Source: Penelope pileata (taxonomy: Eukaryota; Chordata; Aves; Galliformes; Cracidae). From it: a stretch of DNA of 64,000 nt. Below, one piece after another: positions 26,946 to 38,813 of the stretch (position 1 is the stretch's first letter; the number at the start of each line of letters is the position of its first letter). The stretch is taken from positions 671,719 through 735,718 of the forward strand of contig WBMW01001651.1 of the NCBI GenBank assembly GCA_013396635.1, written 5' to 3'. The notes beneath the pieces are model-generated. The model saw only the letters and a list, made by a program, of their open reading frames with translations, was not told where the DNA came from and did no database searches. A program made the translations under genes and the position numbers.

Positions 26946-29900
26946 CCTCTGGGAATGTTTATCCCGTTTTTGCTGAACTTCCTGAGATCTCCCTCATCCT
27001 CCAGTCTGCTGAGATCCCTCCAAAGCACACAGTCACTTTTCTACCACTCCCTTTCTGTGCTCACTCTGGTGTCTACCCAGCCATGTGCACAATCTGCCTC
27101 ACACTGCAAAGTGCTGGTGCTGTGCTGTGCCGCAGTTCAGCGACAGGAATGCTCAGCTCACCAAATCCTGCCACATCATCTCTTCTGACCCTGCACTGTA
27201 AACTTTGCTAGTCTGAGCTTTGCTAAGTCTTCAAAACTGTTTTATCATCTCATCTAAGTCTGACTGACAAATTAAGAGGAAGGAAGCCTATTTTCCATTC
27301 AAACTGCTGATGTTGCAACAAGGTCTCACTGTACTTCAGAGATGGGCCTGAAGAGGGGCCCAAAGGCAAAGGTCCCTGGAAGTACCCCGCATTCTCATGC
27401 TCACTGTGAGAAAGCTGTGGGCCTCAAAGCCTATCCTGAGATGCAGCACTGGCCAAAGCCATGAGCTGTGTGAGTGCTCAGAGCAGGCCATCACGACTTG
27501 GACCTGATTGACCCCAAAAGCTATGGCAGTATGCAGACTCCGGCTGTCCCTGGTGCCCATTGTACCGCCCTAATTTATGTGCATGTAACACATGACTTAT
27601 GGTTATTATACATATACTCTAAATTATCTGTGGTCAGTCTATCTACCATAACAAATGACAGTTTAACTCCATGCATCACAGGCACTGCCAGAGCTACTTC
27701 AGTGCAAAACCATGATTTGCGATGCCACACAATGAACTTCTTTTCCTATATCTTGCCTATTGCTGCTTGAAGTTCTCCTTCATTTTGGATGCTAAAAGTG
27801 TGATCTGGTAATCGAATGACAGACCACTGCAATCAGCTCAGTGGAAAGTTCCATTCAAATATTCATTCACTGACATATTCAGTCCTCAGGAACTCAATTA
27901 TTTGTTTCATTAAGGTTATTTAAATGCAGATGTGAGTTAGAGTAAGAGCGTGAAAGACAACCATTTCACACTGTAAAAGGAGAATGAGTTATGCAGAGCT
28001 CATAAATCCCATGAAGACTGAAGCAAAGCAAACTCCTGCTCATCATCTGCTACCACAATGGGACAAGAAGTCATGACATCAGCTCAGGAAATGAAGACTC
28101 TCTGTACAATACATTGGTCACGGTCAGTGCCTCGACCCAAGAGGGCTCCGAGGATGTGTTGGTTGCACCAGGGGCGATGTGTCACAGACCAGGCCAGCAG
28201 CAGCAAGAGACCCAGACCCCTACTGAGGGTCAGGGAGCCCTGGAGAGCTCGTGAGAGCAGACAGCTGTGGCAAAATCACAGCAAAATTTCAACAAAAGAG
28301 AGAGATGTAGAACTTATTTTTATAAGCTGTGGTTGTTAAATCATTTGATTTAAACTGTAGTGTTTCCTTTTGTTTTTCAATTTCATGGAGGAAATTGTAA
28401 GGAATCTCTAAGTCTGATAGAGCTAATTTTTAGTCCATTTTACCCCTTCTACAATCTGTTTCCCCCTGAGGTATAATTCCCATATTCTGATTCCTCTGTC
28501 AGACACAAGGAATGCTCTCTGAGATGCATACAGAAGTTTCTTCCTTGGAGTCAGAGCACGTGAGAGCCCTTCTGGCTGCAGTTGTGGTTATGTCATGGTA
28601 CAACGCAAAACGCTTTGGCTTGTTGGCAGCATTATGGTCTCCAGCAATTGTCCTGTTTTCCTCATCTCCTTGACTCATAGAATAAACAGAACACATGGAA
28701 AGAGAGGTTTTGCAGTTGATGCAACATCATGTTGCCATTTTTCCGACCAGTCCTGTTGAGCCATGGAAAACATGCGAGTCCTTGGCAGAAACAGCGATAA
28801 ATCTGTTTGATGAGCAGCTGCTTGGTTCCTTTTATCTGCTTGTTTTATCCTTTGGTAATCAATGGCAGATTTTAGCTTTGATCTGACCAGTAATAAGAAA
28901 CAAAAGTGACACTTTCCTCCAAGTAAGCACACTATTTCAAATTGTAGCTGATTTTAAAATGCGAAAGGATATAAGATAAACCAAGAATTTCAGGATGGAA
29001 GAAAAAGTCTTCTCTTAACCAGCTCATGCCTTTAATATAAAGTACATCAATTCATAAAACTCTGAGCATGGTACAGAGCTATGTATGACTCAAATTCATT
29101 TTATTCTGTGATTTGAAGCTGTCTCAATGAACCTAACAGAAGTCAAAGGAAAGTTGGTGGAGCTGAAAGCCAGTGAGATGTTTGCATGTCTCCAGTGCAA
29201 CTGCGTTTAGCACCTCGCTGCTTTCGCTGAGCTCTGTCTTGATTCAGCAAGGGTCAGCTGCAGTTTCAAGTCTGGAAAATGAAAGATTCTGCCATTGAGG
29301 GTATTAAACAGTTGTAAGAGAGCTTATTTGATTGGAAATGAACCTTTAAAGTTCATTTTGAAGTCTCTTATTAGCTGTGTAATGAAAATGCTAGAAGGAC
29401 CTCAAATGATGTTATTTCAACTAATGGTTCCATCAGCAACTAATAGCTTTGTTCAGATCCTGTTACAAATTCCTCATAATGCTAATATGCAAACACTGAC
29501 TGACGACACTCTGCCCTTTTTTGATACTTTTCCGATATATGCAGTTTTTGTATGAACAAACATCTTTCACAAAATTACCTGGGGGATATTTCAGATCACT
29601 TACACTTTGTGTCAGCAGGGGAAAAGATATTTAACAGAAATATCTATCGTGTCCAGCACACATTGGCTACACAAAGCTCAGAAATATGCGTGGAGACAGA
29701 TTCACCATTCCTTCATCTCAAGTTGAATGCCAATAACTCCACATGACGATGATTGCTTATTTCTCTTATTTGGAAAGGAAGACAGGTTCACCATGGAAAG
29801 GAGTAGCAAAGGACAGAAGTCTGTTATAACCACAACCTCTCTGCTACACTTCAGCAGCCCTGGGAATTTCCAAGGTTTTGCTTAGCGTTCCTTTGAGAAG

Positions 29901-30170
29901 ATAAATATTAGCACCAGGTGGTGATCAGAATTTTCATTTTATAGGAAATGTCATTAGATTGAATTTTGTTTTCATTCTGAAACAGAACAAAACACACGTA
30001 AGTTTCCATGAAACAAATATTTGAGGAAAATGCTGGGTGGAAGGTACATCAAGTAAAACTGTTCACTTCAATCTGTCTTCTCTTTCCCCCTCCCACTATA
30101 AGATTCAACATAGTAAAAAATAACAAAGTCATCTCAAAAAGAAATACATAAAAAACTCTCACAAAACACC

Positions 30171-30188
30171 AAAAAAAAAAAAAAAAAA
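30171..30188. repeat. Poly(A) run, 18 bases
   Basis: An uninterrupted A18 tract. It lacks an adjacent retroelement body, target-site duplication or processed-pseudogene sequence on the left, so I treat it as a simple repeat. Confidence 0.85.
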
Positions 30189-33100
30189 GGAAAAGATCAT
30201 GTATCTTCCCCCCACCAAAAATAAAATGTTTAAACCATTCCATTAATAACATTGCTCTCTGCATGTATGTTCATCTTTGACTAAATAGTATGTTTTCTAA
30301 TGAGTAAGTAATACACTAGAGGAAATTATCCATGACACGGTGCAGTAGGATGAGCTTTTAGAGAAACACTGAGCTGAAGGAGAACGGGAGAGGCCAGGAG
30401 TCTTCTCAAGGTTTTTCTCCTGTGTAGCTGTCTTCACTGCGGCCTCTTTTCTCCACACCTCATGTGCCTGTTCAAGAAACTGCCAGGTGCAGTGTGCTGG
30501 CAGTCTGACAAAGCACTGCCAACAGCCCACGCCTACTGGGGATCCAAAGGCAGAAATTACCCGTGGCCAAGTGGGAAAAAGACTCCAGAGTTGGTCTTGA
30601 GCATTTGTGGCTCCCACTGAATTCTGGTTAGAGGGGTGAGTGCTCACTGCTCCTCAAACCTTGCTAAAAAAGTGTGGCTTCCTCACTTATTGGTGATGAA
30701 CATCAATTGAACGTGGCTGTTTGTGCAAGCATCATACACCGAATTCAAACAGGAGGACCTGGAGGGAGATAAAAGAGAGGCTGTGCATGGATGGTGCCTT
30801 TGCACAGGCAGGAAGAGACCAGCCATCATTTGTGTTCACCTTTTCCAAAATCTTCAGATATGGACTTCATGTTACCATTGAATGGGATGACAGTGACAAG
30901 CAGGCACAAATGTGCTTAGGGTACAGCGAGAGCAATACCAAGGTGGACATAGGTGATTTCACAAATCCACATCTTGCAATAGTCAGTGGTGCTTGGGTCT
31001 CCATTTTGAGAGGACAGCATTTCATCACTTCCAGAACAAAGCACTGAAGTCTGACTGGCCTGGCCTTCAATCGATCCAAGTTGCTGCGGTTCTTTGAAGT
31101 CCAGAAGGAAACACCAATTTATAGCCGCCATGGTCCTGGACCAAGGTTTCTAAATGAGAATAGACATCTTAATTACACATGGAAACAGCCATTAATTCCA
31201 GATTGCATTGAGACTCAATGGTTATAATTTAATCATAGTTTTCCACTCATGACAGTCTATGACATCAGTGGATTATTTAATTATAGCTTTCTTTCTCAGC
31301 CCAGGATTATACATTATTACTCTCTGGAAAACTAGATGAAATTAATTAAGAAATAAGGTGTTAGGTCATTATCTCAAGATGAATGAGCCCATCTGAGATA
31401 GCACTAAAATATTGCTGAATGTCTATTTAAAAAAAAATAAAGCAATGAAATCAAAGGCATCGAGATCACATTGTTTGCCCTATGACAAGATTGTTTGAGT
31501 GGTCCCAAATTTATTTCCAGCCTACCACTACAGCCCACTTCCCACTGAAACACCCAAGCAGGTACACAAAGCCCTGTTGGTTGTGAACATGAGTTTGTCA
31601 GCTCAGCCTGCTGAAAACCCACGGCTTTGTCAAGACATTGGAGTTCGGCAAATGCTTCCGTCTCCAACTGCTCAGTAACAGACCCCAGGGAAACATTGGA
31701 TAGATAGATGCTGGCACATCACATCAACAAGCAACAGTCACACTTTTGTTTGTGTTCTAGTTCCCCCTTGTGATCACGCACACAGAGAGGTGACACAGCC
31801 CTGCTTAGGCGCTAGCTGTGTGCCACCCCGCAGCACTTCTCCTAGGCAAACCCCTCTGTTCTCCAGACTGGAGCCATGCAAGGCTCCCATCGCCCTGGCA
31901 AGTGCATCCATGCTGCTTAAAGAGCATAACAGAAAACTTTAAAATCTGCTAGATGAGAAAAAGCATCTTAGCACACTGGAGCTAAAGGTTACGTTGAAGA
32001 AAACATCACCTCATGCAGTATTTATTAGCAAGAAAATAAGGGCTTTTTTTAGCACCCATTTGTTCTTTCCCTTGTCCCATAGGGGACGAGTTGTCTTGCA
32101 GGTTTTGTTCCCATTTACAGGTCTCAGAGAACAGAACATTTAAGCTTTCAGGCCTCCCAGCAGATGTGTAACAAGTTCAGACTGAAGTCTGTGCTGCAGC
32201 CTGGAGCGCGTCACTGGCTGTGGGCAGAGATGGCAGCAGGTGGGATGCTGCCTGATGCCGCAGATAGCTTCTAGCCACAATCAAAATGAGTTGTCTGCAG
32301 GAAGCAAGGGGAAGAGGGCACCAAGCAGTAAAGAATTCATCAGTCTTCCAAAATATGTGCCTGAGTGAGGTGTTTTCAACCGGGCTAGGGGCTCTTGAAA
32401 ATCCCAAGCTGCCTGCTCTGATCATCTGTTGTACTGGCTTGCTATACTCCATCTATGTATTTTGTCCAAATTCTGGTGGTATCTGCATGGAGGCAACATG
32501 GGATGTTAGAAACCTCGCATGTGAAGTAATTTCTAAATATTTTTTTTCCCCTGCATCATTGTCTAGTGCATGTATAAAAGATCTCATTAAAAAAATCCTG
32601 GTAAAGGCCTGTGGCATGTTAACCTTGGTCAGCTGCCAGACTCACACCCAGCTACTTTCATACACCCTCCTCAGCTGGACAGAAGAGGAAAACAAAATGA
32701 AAGAGCTCATGGGCTGAGATGGAGACAGAGATCACTTACCAATTGCCATCATGGGCAAAACAGACTCAGCTTGAGGAAAATTCAGTTTATTGCCAATTAA
32801 AATAGAGGATGATGATGAGAGGAAAAAACCAGAGAGGCAATAGCTAAAACATCCCCAACTCCTTTTTCACAGGCTCAGTTTTGCTCCTTCATTACCAACT
32901 CTTCTGCCTAAACCCCTCCCCGAGCAGCAGAACAGGGACTGCAGTTACTACCTAACAGCTCACCTCTGTCGCTTCTTCCTCCTCAAACATTTCCTTTACT
33001 CTAGTGTGGGCCTTTTCCACAGGCTACAGCCCTTCAGGATACAGTTGCACCAGCATGACCACCTTCATAGGCTGCAAGGGAATCCATACTCCTCCTGGAA

Positions 33101-36100
33101 CACCTCTTCCCTCTCTAGCCCTAGTGATAACAAGACTACCTCCCACCCTTCCTTTTTCACTCCACCCCCTCCCTACCAGATGCTGGTTTCCCTTTCTTAA
33201 ATATGGTGTCCCAGAGCTACCACCAGCTGAGGGGCTCAGCTGTTTCCGTTTGTGGGTCCATTGTAGCTGCCTGGACTCAGTTGTATCTGCTCCAAATCCT
33301 TGCCACTTACACCTGATACAAGAATAAAGAGAAGATGCTTTTCTGGCAGCTGTTGGACATAGGCATCATGCTTAGCATCTTTATATACCTTGGGAAAGCC
33401 TGATGTGGCAGTGGGAAGACCCAGGCCACCAGAGTCACACTTCATCACATCCCCAGTGAGTCTGATGGGTCTGTACAGCGATGACCTCTTCCACAGTGTT
33501 GATATTGTCAGGAAATTTGAGTAACTATCAGTAAAAGCAGTAGAGAACTTGGATGGTAAACAGTGACTGTACTGACCTCACTTTGGGTTGGTGAGAAGGA
33601 TCGATCATGGCTTTCACCTGATTCCACCTAATATTTCAGTCCAACCCTCCAGGCACTCAGGAGATCCCAACAGGCACTTGAGATTCAAAAGCACAATGGG
33701 AAGGGACTTCAGCTGCACCTGCAAACACCAGAAAATCTCCTATCCCCAGCAAGTGGCTGATGCTGATGACTGCTTCAGCTGGCACCCCAGGGGTGGAAGA
33801 GCAAAAGCCAGTATCACTCTATTCAGGATATTTATTTTTGTGCCATCCTGCCTGTGGCAGGGTTTCCAAACTGCATTGTTAGCAAAAATGTATTATCCTA
33901 TCTAAATAAGAGAATTAGAAACTCCAAAAAGCTAAATGTGGTCCTGGACAAAAGCTTTTCACTGTGACAAAGACCTTGCGGCTGGGGATGTTACTCACTC
34001 TCATACAGACTGCCCTCAGGGAACAAACACAATGGGACACAGGGAATCTAGCTTTTTTTTGTAAGCTTAAGTTGCTGTACTTGATATGCTGAAAACAAGG
34101 AAGCAGGCAGGAAAATACAAGTGGATTTTCTAACATTTCTTGATTTCTTTCTGTTGTTCTATTTTGAAAACAAGCTTTCTCAGCCCCATCAACTCCTGTC
34201 TAATATGACAGTCTTCCCGTTCTTCAAAGTATCCTAGAATAGCATTAAGCATGAGAAAATTGAAAATCTCTTTTAACAGAACTAAAACACTGATAGGCAT
34301 CCAAATAGTCTTTCCTGCTTTCTTTCTCCCTTTTGCCCTGCATATGTATTTCTCATGGATGTCTTTGGGTTTGCTAGAATATCATACAAAAACGTCCTAT
34401 TTGATTCGGGCTCTGCGCTTGTCTTTTGTACCTATCTGTTGACAAACTGACAGATCTGCAGATGTTTTGCTATGGTGTCCAACTGCTTAACCTGAATCTG
34501 ATGCTTAGCTAGGAAATGTGGTAACTGCAAGGATGAGACCTGCTGGATTAGGGGCTGATTGCAGCAGCATCACCATCATTGGATCCAGGAGTGTCATCAC
34601 CATCTCAGAAGCAGCCTGTCAGCCTGCAGAGATGCAAGTTCAATTTAAAATATTTTATCAACCAAAATTCCTCAAATAACATTTGGCCTTTAGAGAACAA
34701 CAATTGTAATTGCTGGATTGTCTCTCACACTTCCACTTTTCACTTTACAGTGAAAACTTTCTGTTCTTTCAATACCTAACCAGAGGCCATGAGGTAATCA
34801 GTGTCATGCTCTGATTCACACAGAACTGGAGGAAATTGCTGAAGATAGGACTGTCCTGGTAGAAATAGAATAGGCTTGTGCTCCAAGGCCTGTCCACAAA
34901 ACAGCTTCTACAAGTTAAATAATTGATGACACAGTAGAGCTGATGAGTGTGTACTCCATATAACTACACGGGTTGTACTGTGCATGTCAGACACAGACCC
35001 TTACCCAGCTCTGCCTTGGCATGCTGCCTTGGGTCCTGTCTGATGTTCTAACTCTTCTCTACTTTGTGAAAATATCTTCCAATAGTAACTCTGGATTTTC
35101 ATGGGACAAAATACAAGCCCATCTCCCATTGCTGTTTGCTTCAGTTTGAAGTGGACGTGTTGCTTGGTGAGCACCGTGCTTGCAGTAAATGGAAAGCTCT
35201 CAGAGATGCTCTATTTCAGGACAAGAAGGACTTGGCCAGGTTACTAGCCTGGAATTTTATGAAATATTTCTCATGGCAAATTCCACAATTATCTTGTTGA
35301 AGCTGAGCATAGATTGGTGTCTGTTCAGAAAGGCCATAGAAAGTTTATTTATATTATGATTTAGTTTACAATGTTGTCGAAACTGTCAAAAATTCCAGGT
35401 GATGCAGAACCAACACATCCTCCCATGAGCTCCTACCAATCCGTTGTCAAATTGTAGACTTAAGACATTAAGATACTTCTCAATTATCTCTTTGCAGTGC
35501 CTGCATGACATAATTGCTGATCTACAAGATTTTTTTTCTAACATTATATATCAAAATACTGCTTAATTACATCAAAACAGCTATTTTTTTCTTTAAGTAT
35601 TGTTGGAGTAGACATTGTGATACTGCATCAGGAGCCTTGTGGAAGACACTGCATCCCTGGAGCTAGTGATCCTGGGCAAGCCATGTCAGCTCTATTGGGC
35701 CTTGTGCTCAGGCCTTGGGAAACCCATACGTCAGCACCAGCAGCTGCTGTAAGGTAACCTCCCGGAATGCCCTGGGCTGGCCTGTGCTGCTCACTGCTGA
35801 GTGTTACAAAAGAGATAACATCTCAATGTGTCGAGAGAAGATGTATGGTTTTGTTTGATAGAAAAAATAAAACATAGCACAATATAAGAGGGAGAAAGAA
35901 CATTTTACTGGACGTGTGCAGCATGCCATGGGAAAATGCACCCAGGCTCTGTCCACTGCTACACAAAGGCAAGGTTCCCAGCATCTGAAGGGACATAAGA
36001 TTTGCTCACTATTTATATTCCTCACCTTATTTTACCTAATTAAAATAGCTATTTTATTACAACATCTGTTGCTGTGCCTTTCTTATTAAAATTCATAAAG

Positions 36101-36850
36101 AATCCTGCCTCACCAGCCGCCATCACCCCAATGCAGAACAGATATCTGCAGGTATCCCTGCACAATATCATGCCAGAGATTTGTCAGACTCTCATCTGTC
36201 TCAGTTATTCTCGTATGAAAATCTTGCAGAGATCGTGCCATGTTTTGAAAACAAAGTCTAAGGCTTATCACTAGCAAGAATAGGAGAGGTGTCTGCAGTT
36301 AGGATCATTTCACATGAAGAAAATACGTGGGGAAGAAAGAACAGTGTATCTCTTCAGGGACTGTGCTTCTTCTCACACTACTATGTGAAGCTTTGTAAAT
36401 CACTCTGCATCCCCATGGAGACTTAATCCTGCTTTCATTTCTACTGAAGTCACTGACGGACAGCCCCATCTGTGGTGAGAAGCTGCTGCCCTGAGATTTT
36501 TCCTCCAGCGCTTTCCACTCCTACCCCCTTGGCTTCCCTTGAGTCATGAGGTGCCACCTCATTGCTCTGCTTGAGGCAGGCTCTTGCCAAAATCTCACTG
36601 TCTTCCTTGGGAATGGTCTATGCCTCATGCCATCCCAAGATGAGTCCGTGCCTTCAGACCTCTTAAAGCCAGAACATCTTTTGAGGAGAGTTTTCAAATA
36701 GTTCTTCAGACTAAGTCTAGAAATTGGATTTTTGAATGGCTTTTCATATGGAAGAAGGCTTAGTTTTGCGTGCACTCTGTTACTGTGCAGCCTGGTGCAC
36801 AACATGTCAATTCCTTGTCTGGTACAGATCAATATGATGCTACAAACTCC

Positions 36851-36870
36851 TGATTATCATTGATTATCAT
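36851..36870. repeat. Tandem 10-bp duplication with GATA-type cores
   Basis: TGATTATCAT occurs twice in direct tandem with no change. Each unit includes TTATCA, the reverse complement of the GATA-factor core TGATAA. It lies about 80 bp left of the hAT element and is outside it. Confidence 0.7.
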
Positions 36871-36951
36871 TTTCTGTCTAAGACGTGTTTCTCCATCCCA
36901 AAGGTTTTACCACATCAAATCCATAAATGTTCTTCCTTTTAAAATTGTACA

Positions 36952-37860
36952 CTAAACCAAGCATGTCCAACCTGTGGCCTGCAGGCCGCACATGGCCCAG
37001 CACAGCCTGTACTATGGCCTGCCCCTTGCTGCCGAGCCATCATGGCAGTAGCTCCTTCCAGACGAGTGGCCTGGACAGGCCCTGGGGAATGCATCCATCA
37101 CTTAGCAGCTAGCACTGTTTGAGCTGAAGCCAGGACAAGGGGAGGGCTCAGTGCAGTGCTAACTCAAGTTATGCAAATAATTTTATGCATTTTGATACTT
37201 TGGCTAACCACAGTCCTGTGAGCAGTGAAAAACATGCAGCCTTGCTTTCTGTTTTGATAAAGGAATCTGAGAATAGGTTTCAGGATTGTTGAAAAAAAAA
37301 TCAGTTTTTTGGTATATTTGTGAATCCGGTTTCAGTCAACACAAATACATCATCTGCAAATTTTCAAATGGAATGTATAGAGTTACAATCAGATATCTAA
37401 CACAAATGAAAATTTGATTGCATCTCTCTACTAGACTTCCATAAGCCCTGTCTTACCAGAGAAAAATGTCCCTTGCTTCATAATCACTCCTTATTCACGT
37501 TATCGTTTTTTGGCAATACATACATTTGTGAACAAGTATTTTCAAGAATGAAGGACAGAAAGAGTAAAATTTCATAAAAAATTTCTGATGGGCATGTTGA
37601 GAACTCACTAAGAACTGCAACCACTTTCATTGAGCCAGACTGATGCATTAGTTTCACAAAAACAAAGTGAAATATCCCTCTAGTTTTATGTTTTTGTAGG
37701 TCTTTTTTATGTTTTAATAAAAAATATAAAATATATAAAAAAATAAGTTTAGTTAGTTACATACAATAACTATATCACATATTTTATATGCAGCCCAAGA
37801 CAATTCCTCTTCACTCAATGTGGCCCAGGCAAGCCAAAATGTTGGACATCCATGCACTAG
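36952..37860 (+). mobile_element. hAT-Charlie DNA transposon, internally deleted
   Basis: The ends are imperfect terminal inverted repeats: CTAAACCAAGCATGTCCAAC at 36952-36971, and at 37841-37860 a sequence whose reverse complement is CTAGTGCATGGATGTCCAAC (14 of 20 positions equal). Just inside, both ends share the 'gtggcc' / 'ggcccag' motifs seen in Charlie-type elements. About 270 bp of 5' non-coding sequence leads straight into the C-terminal part of the transposase, so most of the transposase frame is deleted. No 8-bp target-site duplication can be recognised in the flanks. It is similar in kind to the Charlie elements known from the chicken genome; the exact subfamily is not assignable by eye. 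Confidence 0.85.
37221..37670 (+). pseudogene. hAT transposase C-terminal relic
   Basis: One plus-strand frame reads through about 150 codons with the characteristic order of a Charlie/GTF2IRD2-like transposase C-terminus. ENRFQDC comes first, then NPVSVNT, then QMECIELQSD, then LLDFHKPCL. The hAT dimerisation block follows, FFGNTYICEQVFSRMK (about 37505-37552), then SDGHVENSLRTATT and IEPD. The frame is interrupted by six stops, the first at about 37290 and the last at 37668-37670, yet no frameshift is needed. The protein is therefore dead but decayed mainly by substitution. The hAT family dimerises through this region; the catalytic DDE part and the BED zinc finger are absent because of the internal deletion. 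There is no sign of domestication. Confidence 0.85.
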
Positions 37861-38758
37861 ATGATACTCGTAAAGTAGTGAAATAAATAATTTTACATGG
37901 TAATTGCTCAACACTATAATATCTGGTATTATGAATGAAGCAGTGATTCTACCTATAGCATAATACACTCTGTACACTTTTAGAAGACTTTAATGATGTA
38001 TCAGAGAGGCCATGGCCATTACATTTATATATGTATTCCAGTAGAAATAAATTGCAAGTTATACAAAAATAGCTTAATATAAACCAAAAATGAAAACCTC
38101 TCCACAGAGACTGACCTCTCTAAATAAGATCTCTGCAATGAAGGTCTTCTGAAATTTTCTCTGTTGTGATGATGAAAATGTTCTAGATAAAGGAGTAGAT
38201 TTGACATGGAACATGAACTCCCCTAGGTTAATTTATATAGGACCCTGTCTTCAGCTTCCTAGAGCCGTGACTGAAGAGAGGCATCTCATGTCCCTCAGCA
38301 GGTGGGACCCACACCAGCCTGCACTCACAAAGCAGGAGCCAGGTGCCCTGTCCCGCTCTGCACCAACACTTCCCCTCGTGCTCCATCTCCTTAAAGCAAT
38401 TGCTTGGCAGCTGAGTCCAGTAAATTCCCTCGGGAACATCCAGATCTTCACATCCCTAGCAGAGCTGAGAGTTTGTCCAGGACTGAGCTCAGTGGGACAC
38501 ACACTGTCATCCTGATGGATGCACCTTAAATCAGCTCAACAGCAAAGTTTCTTTGAAGATCTAGGCTCAAATATCGGCCAGAAAAATCCATGTGTGGTGA
38601 CCCAGTGGAGAGCTGCTGCAGAAAATTGTAACTGCAGAGATTACAGCTATATGCAGTCTTCTTATTGCTCCAGCTGGATTCGGACAGCTACATTATAGAA
38701 GTGCCCCATCTGCTTGCTTTCTGCAGCAGGCCTGTGGGTTCACCACTGGCAGTACAGG

Positions 38759-38813
38759 GGATGAGTTACTCAGCGTGACAACAGCAGTGCTTGTCACGCT
38801 GAGAAACATGTTC
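38759..38813. other. Long stem-loop, 13-bp perfect core stem
   Basis: CTCAGCGTGACAA (38769-38781) and TTGTCACGCTGAG (38791-38803) are exact reverse complements around a 9-base loop. The pairing continues outward: an A/A mismatch, three pairs, another mismatch, then five pairs including G-U pairs, to 38759/38813. The stem has about 21 pairs and two mismatches. Both arms keep a CpG, uncommon in this AT-rich, CpG-poor DNA. The stem is shorter than a usual pre-microRNA (about 33 bp). A structured RNA, a DNA palindrome or chance are all possible. Confidence 0.6.

Larger units (their letters stand above)
23339..36951. other. Unique DNA, no gene recognised
   Basis: The longest frame is 24808-25470 on plus (220 codons, opening at GTG), in a locally GC-richer patch; it has no recognisable domain or signal peptide. 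Frames 26735-27211 and 26826-27188 cross a degraded CR1 trace and are not genes. An A18 run lies at 30171-30188. Two tandem TGATTATCAT units lie at 36851-36870. I found no tRNA, rRNA, LTR or SINE. Confidence 0.55.

Noticed and set aside
26735..27211. 158- and 120-codon overlapping plus-strand frames
   Set aside because: Both cross a degraded CR1 trace and show no domain. Two overlapping frames on one strand point to composition rather than coding.
30171..30188. A18 run as the tail of a processed pseudogene
   Set aside because: No gene-like sequence lies to its left and no target-site duplication was found.
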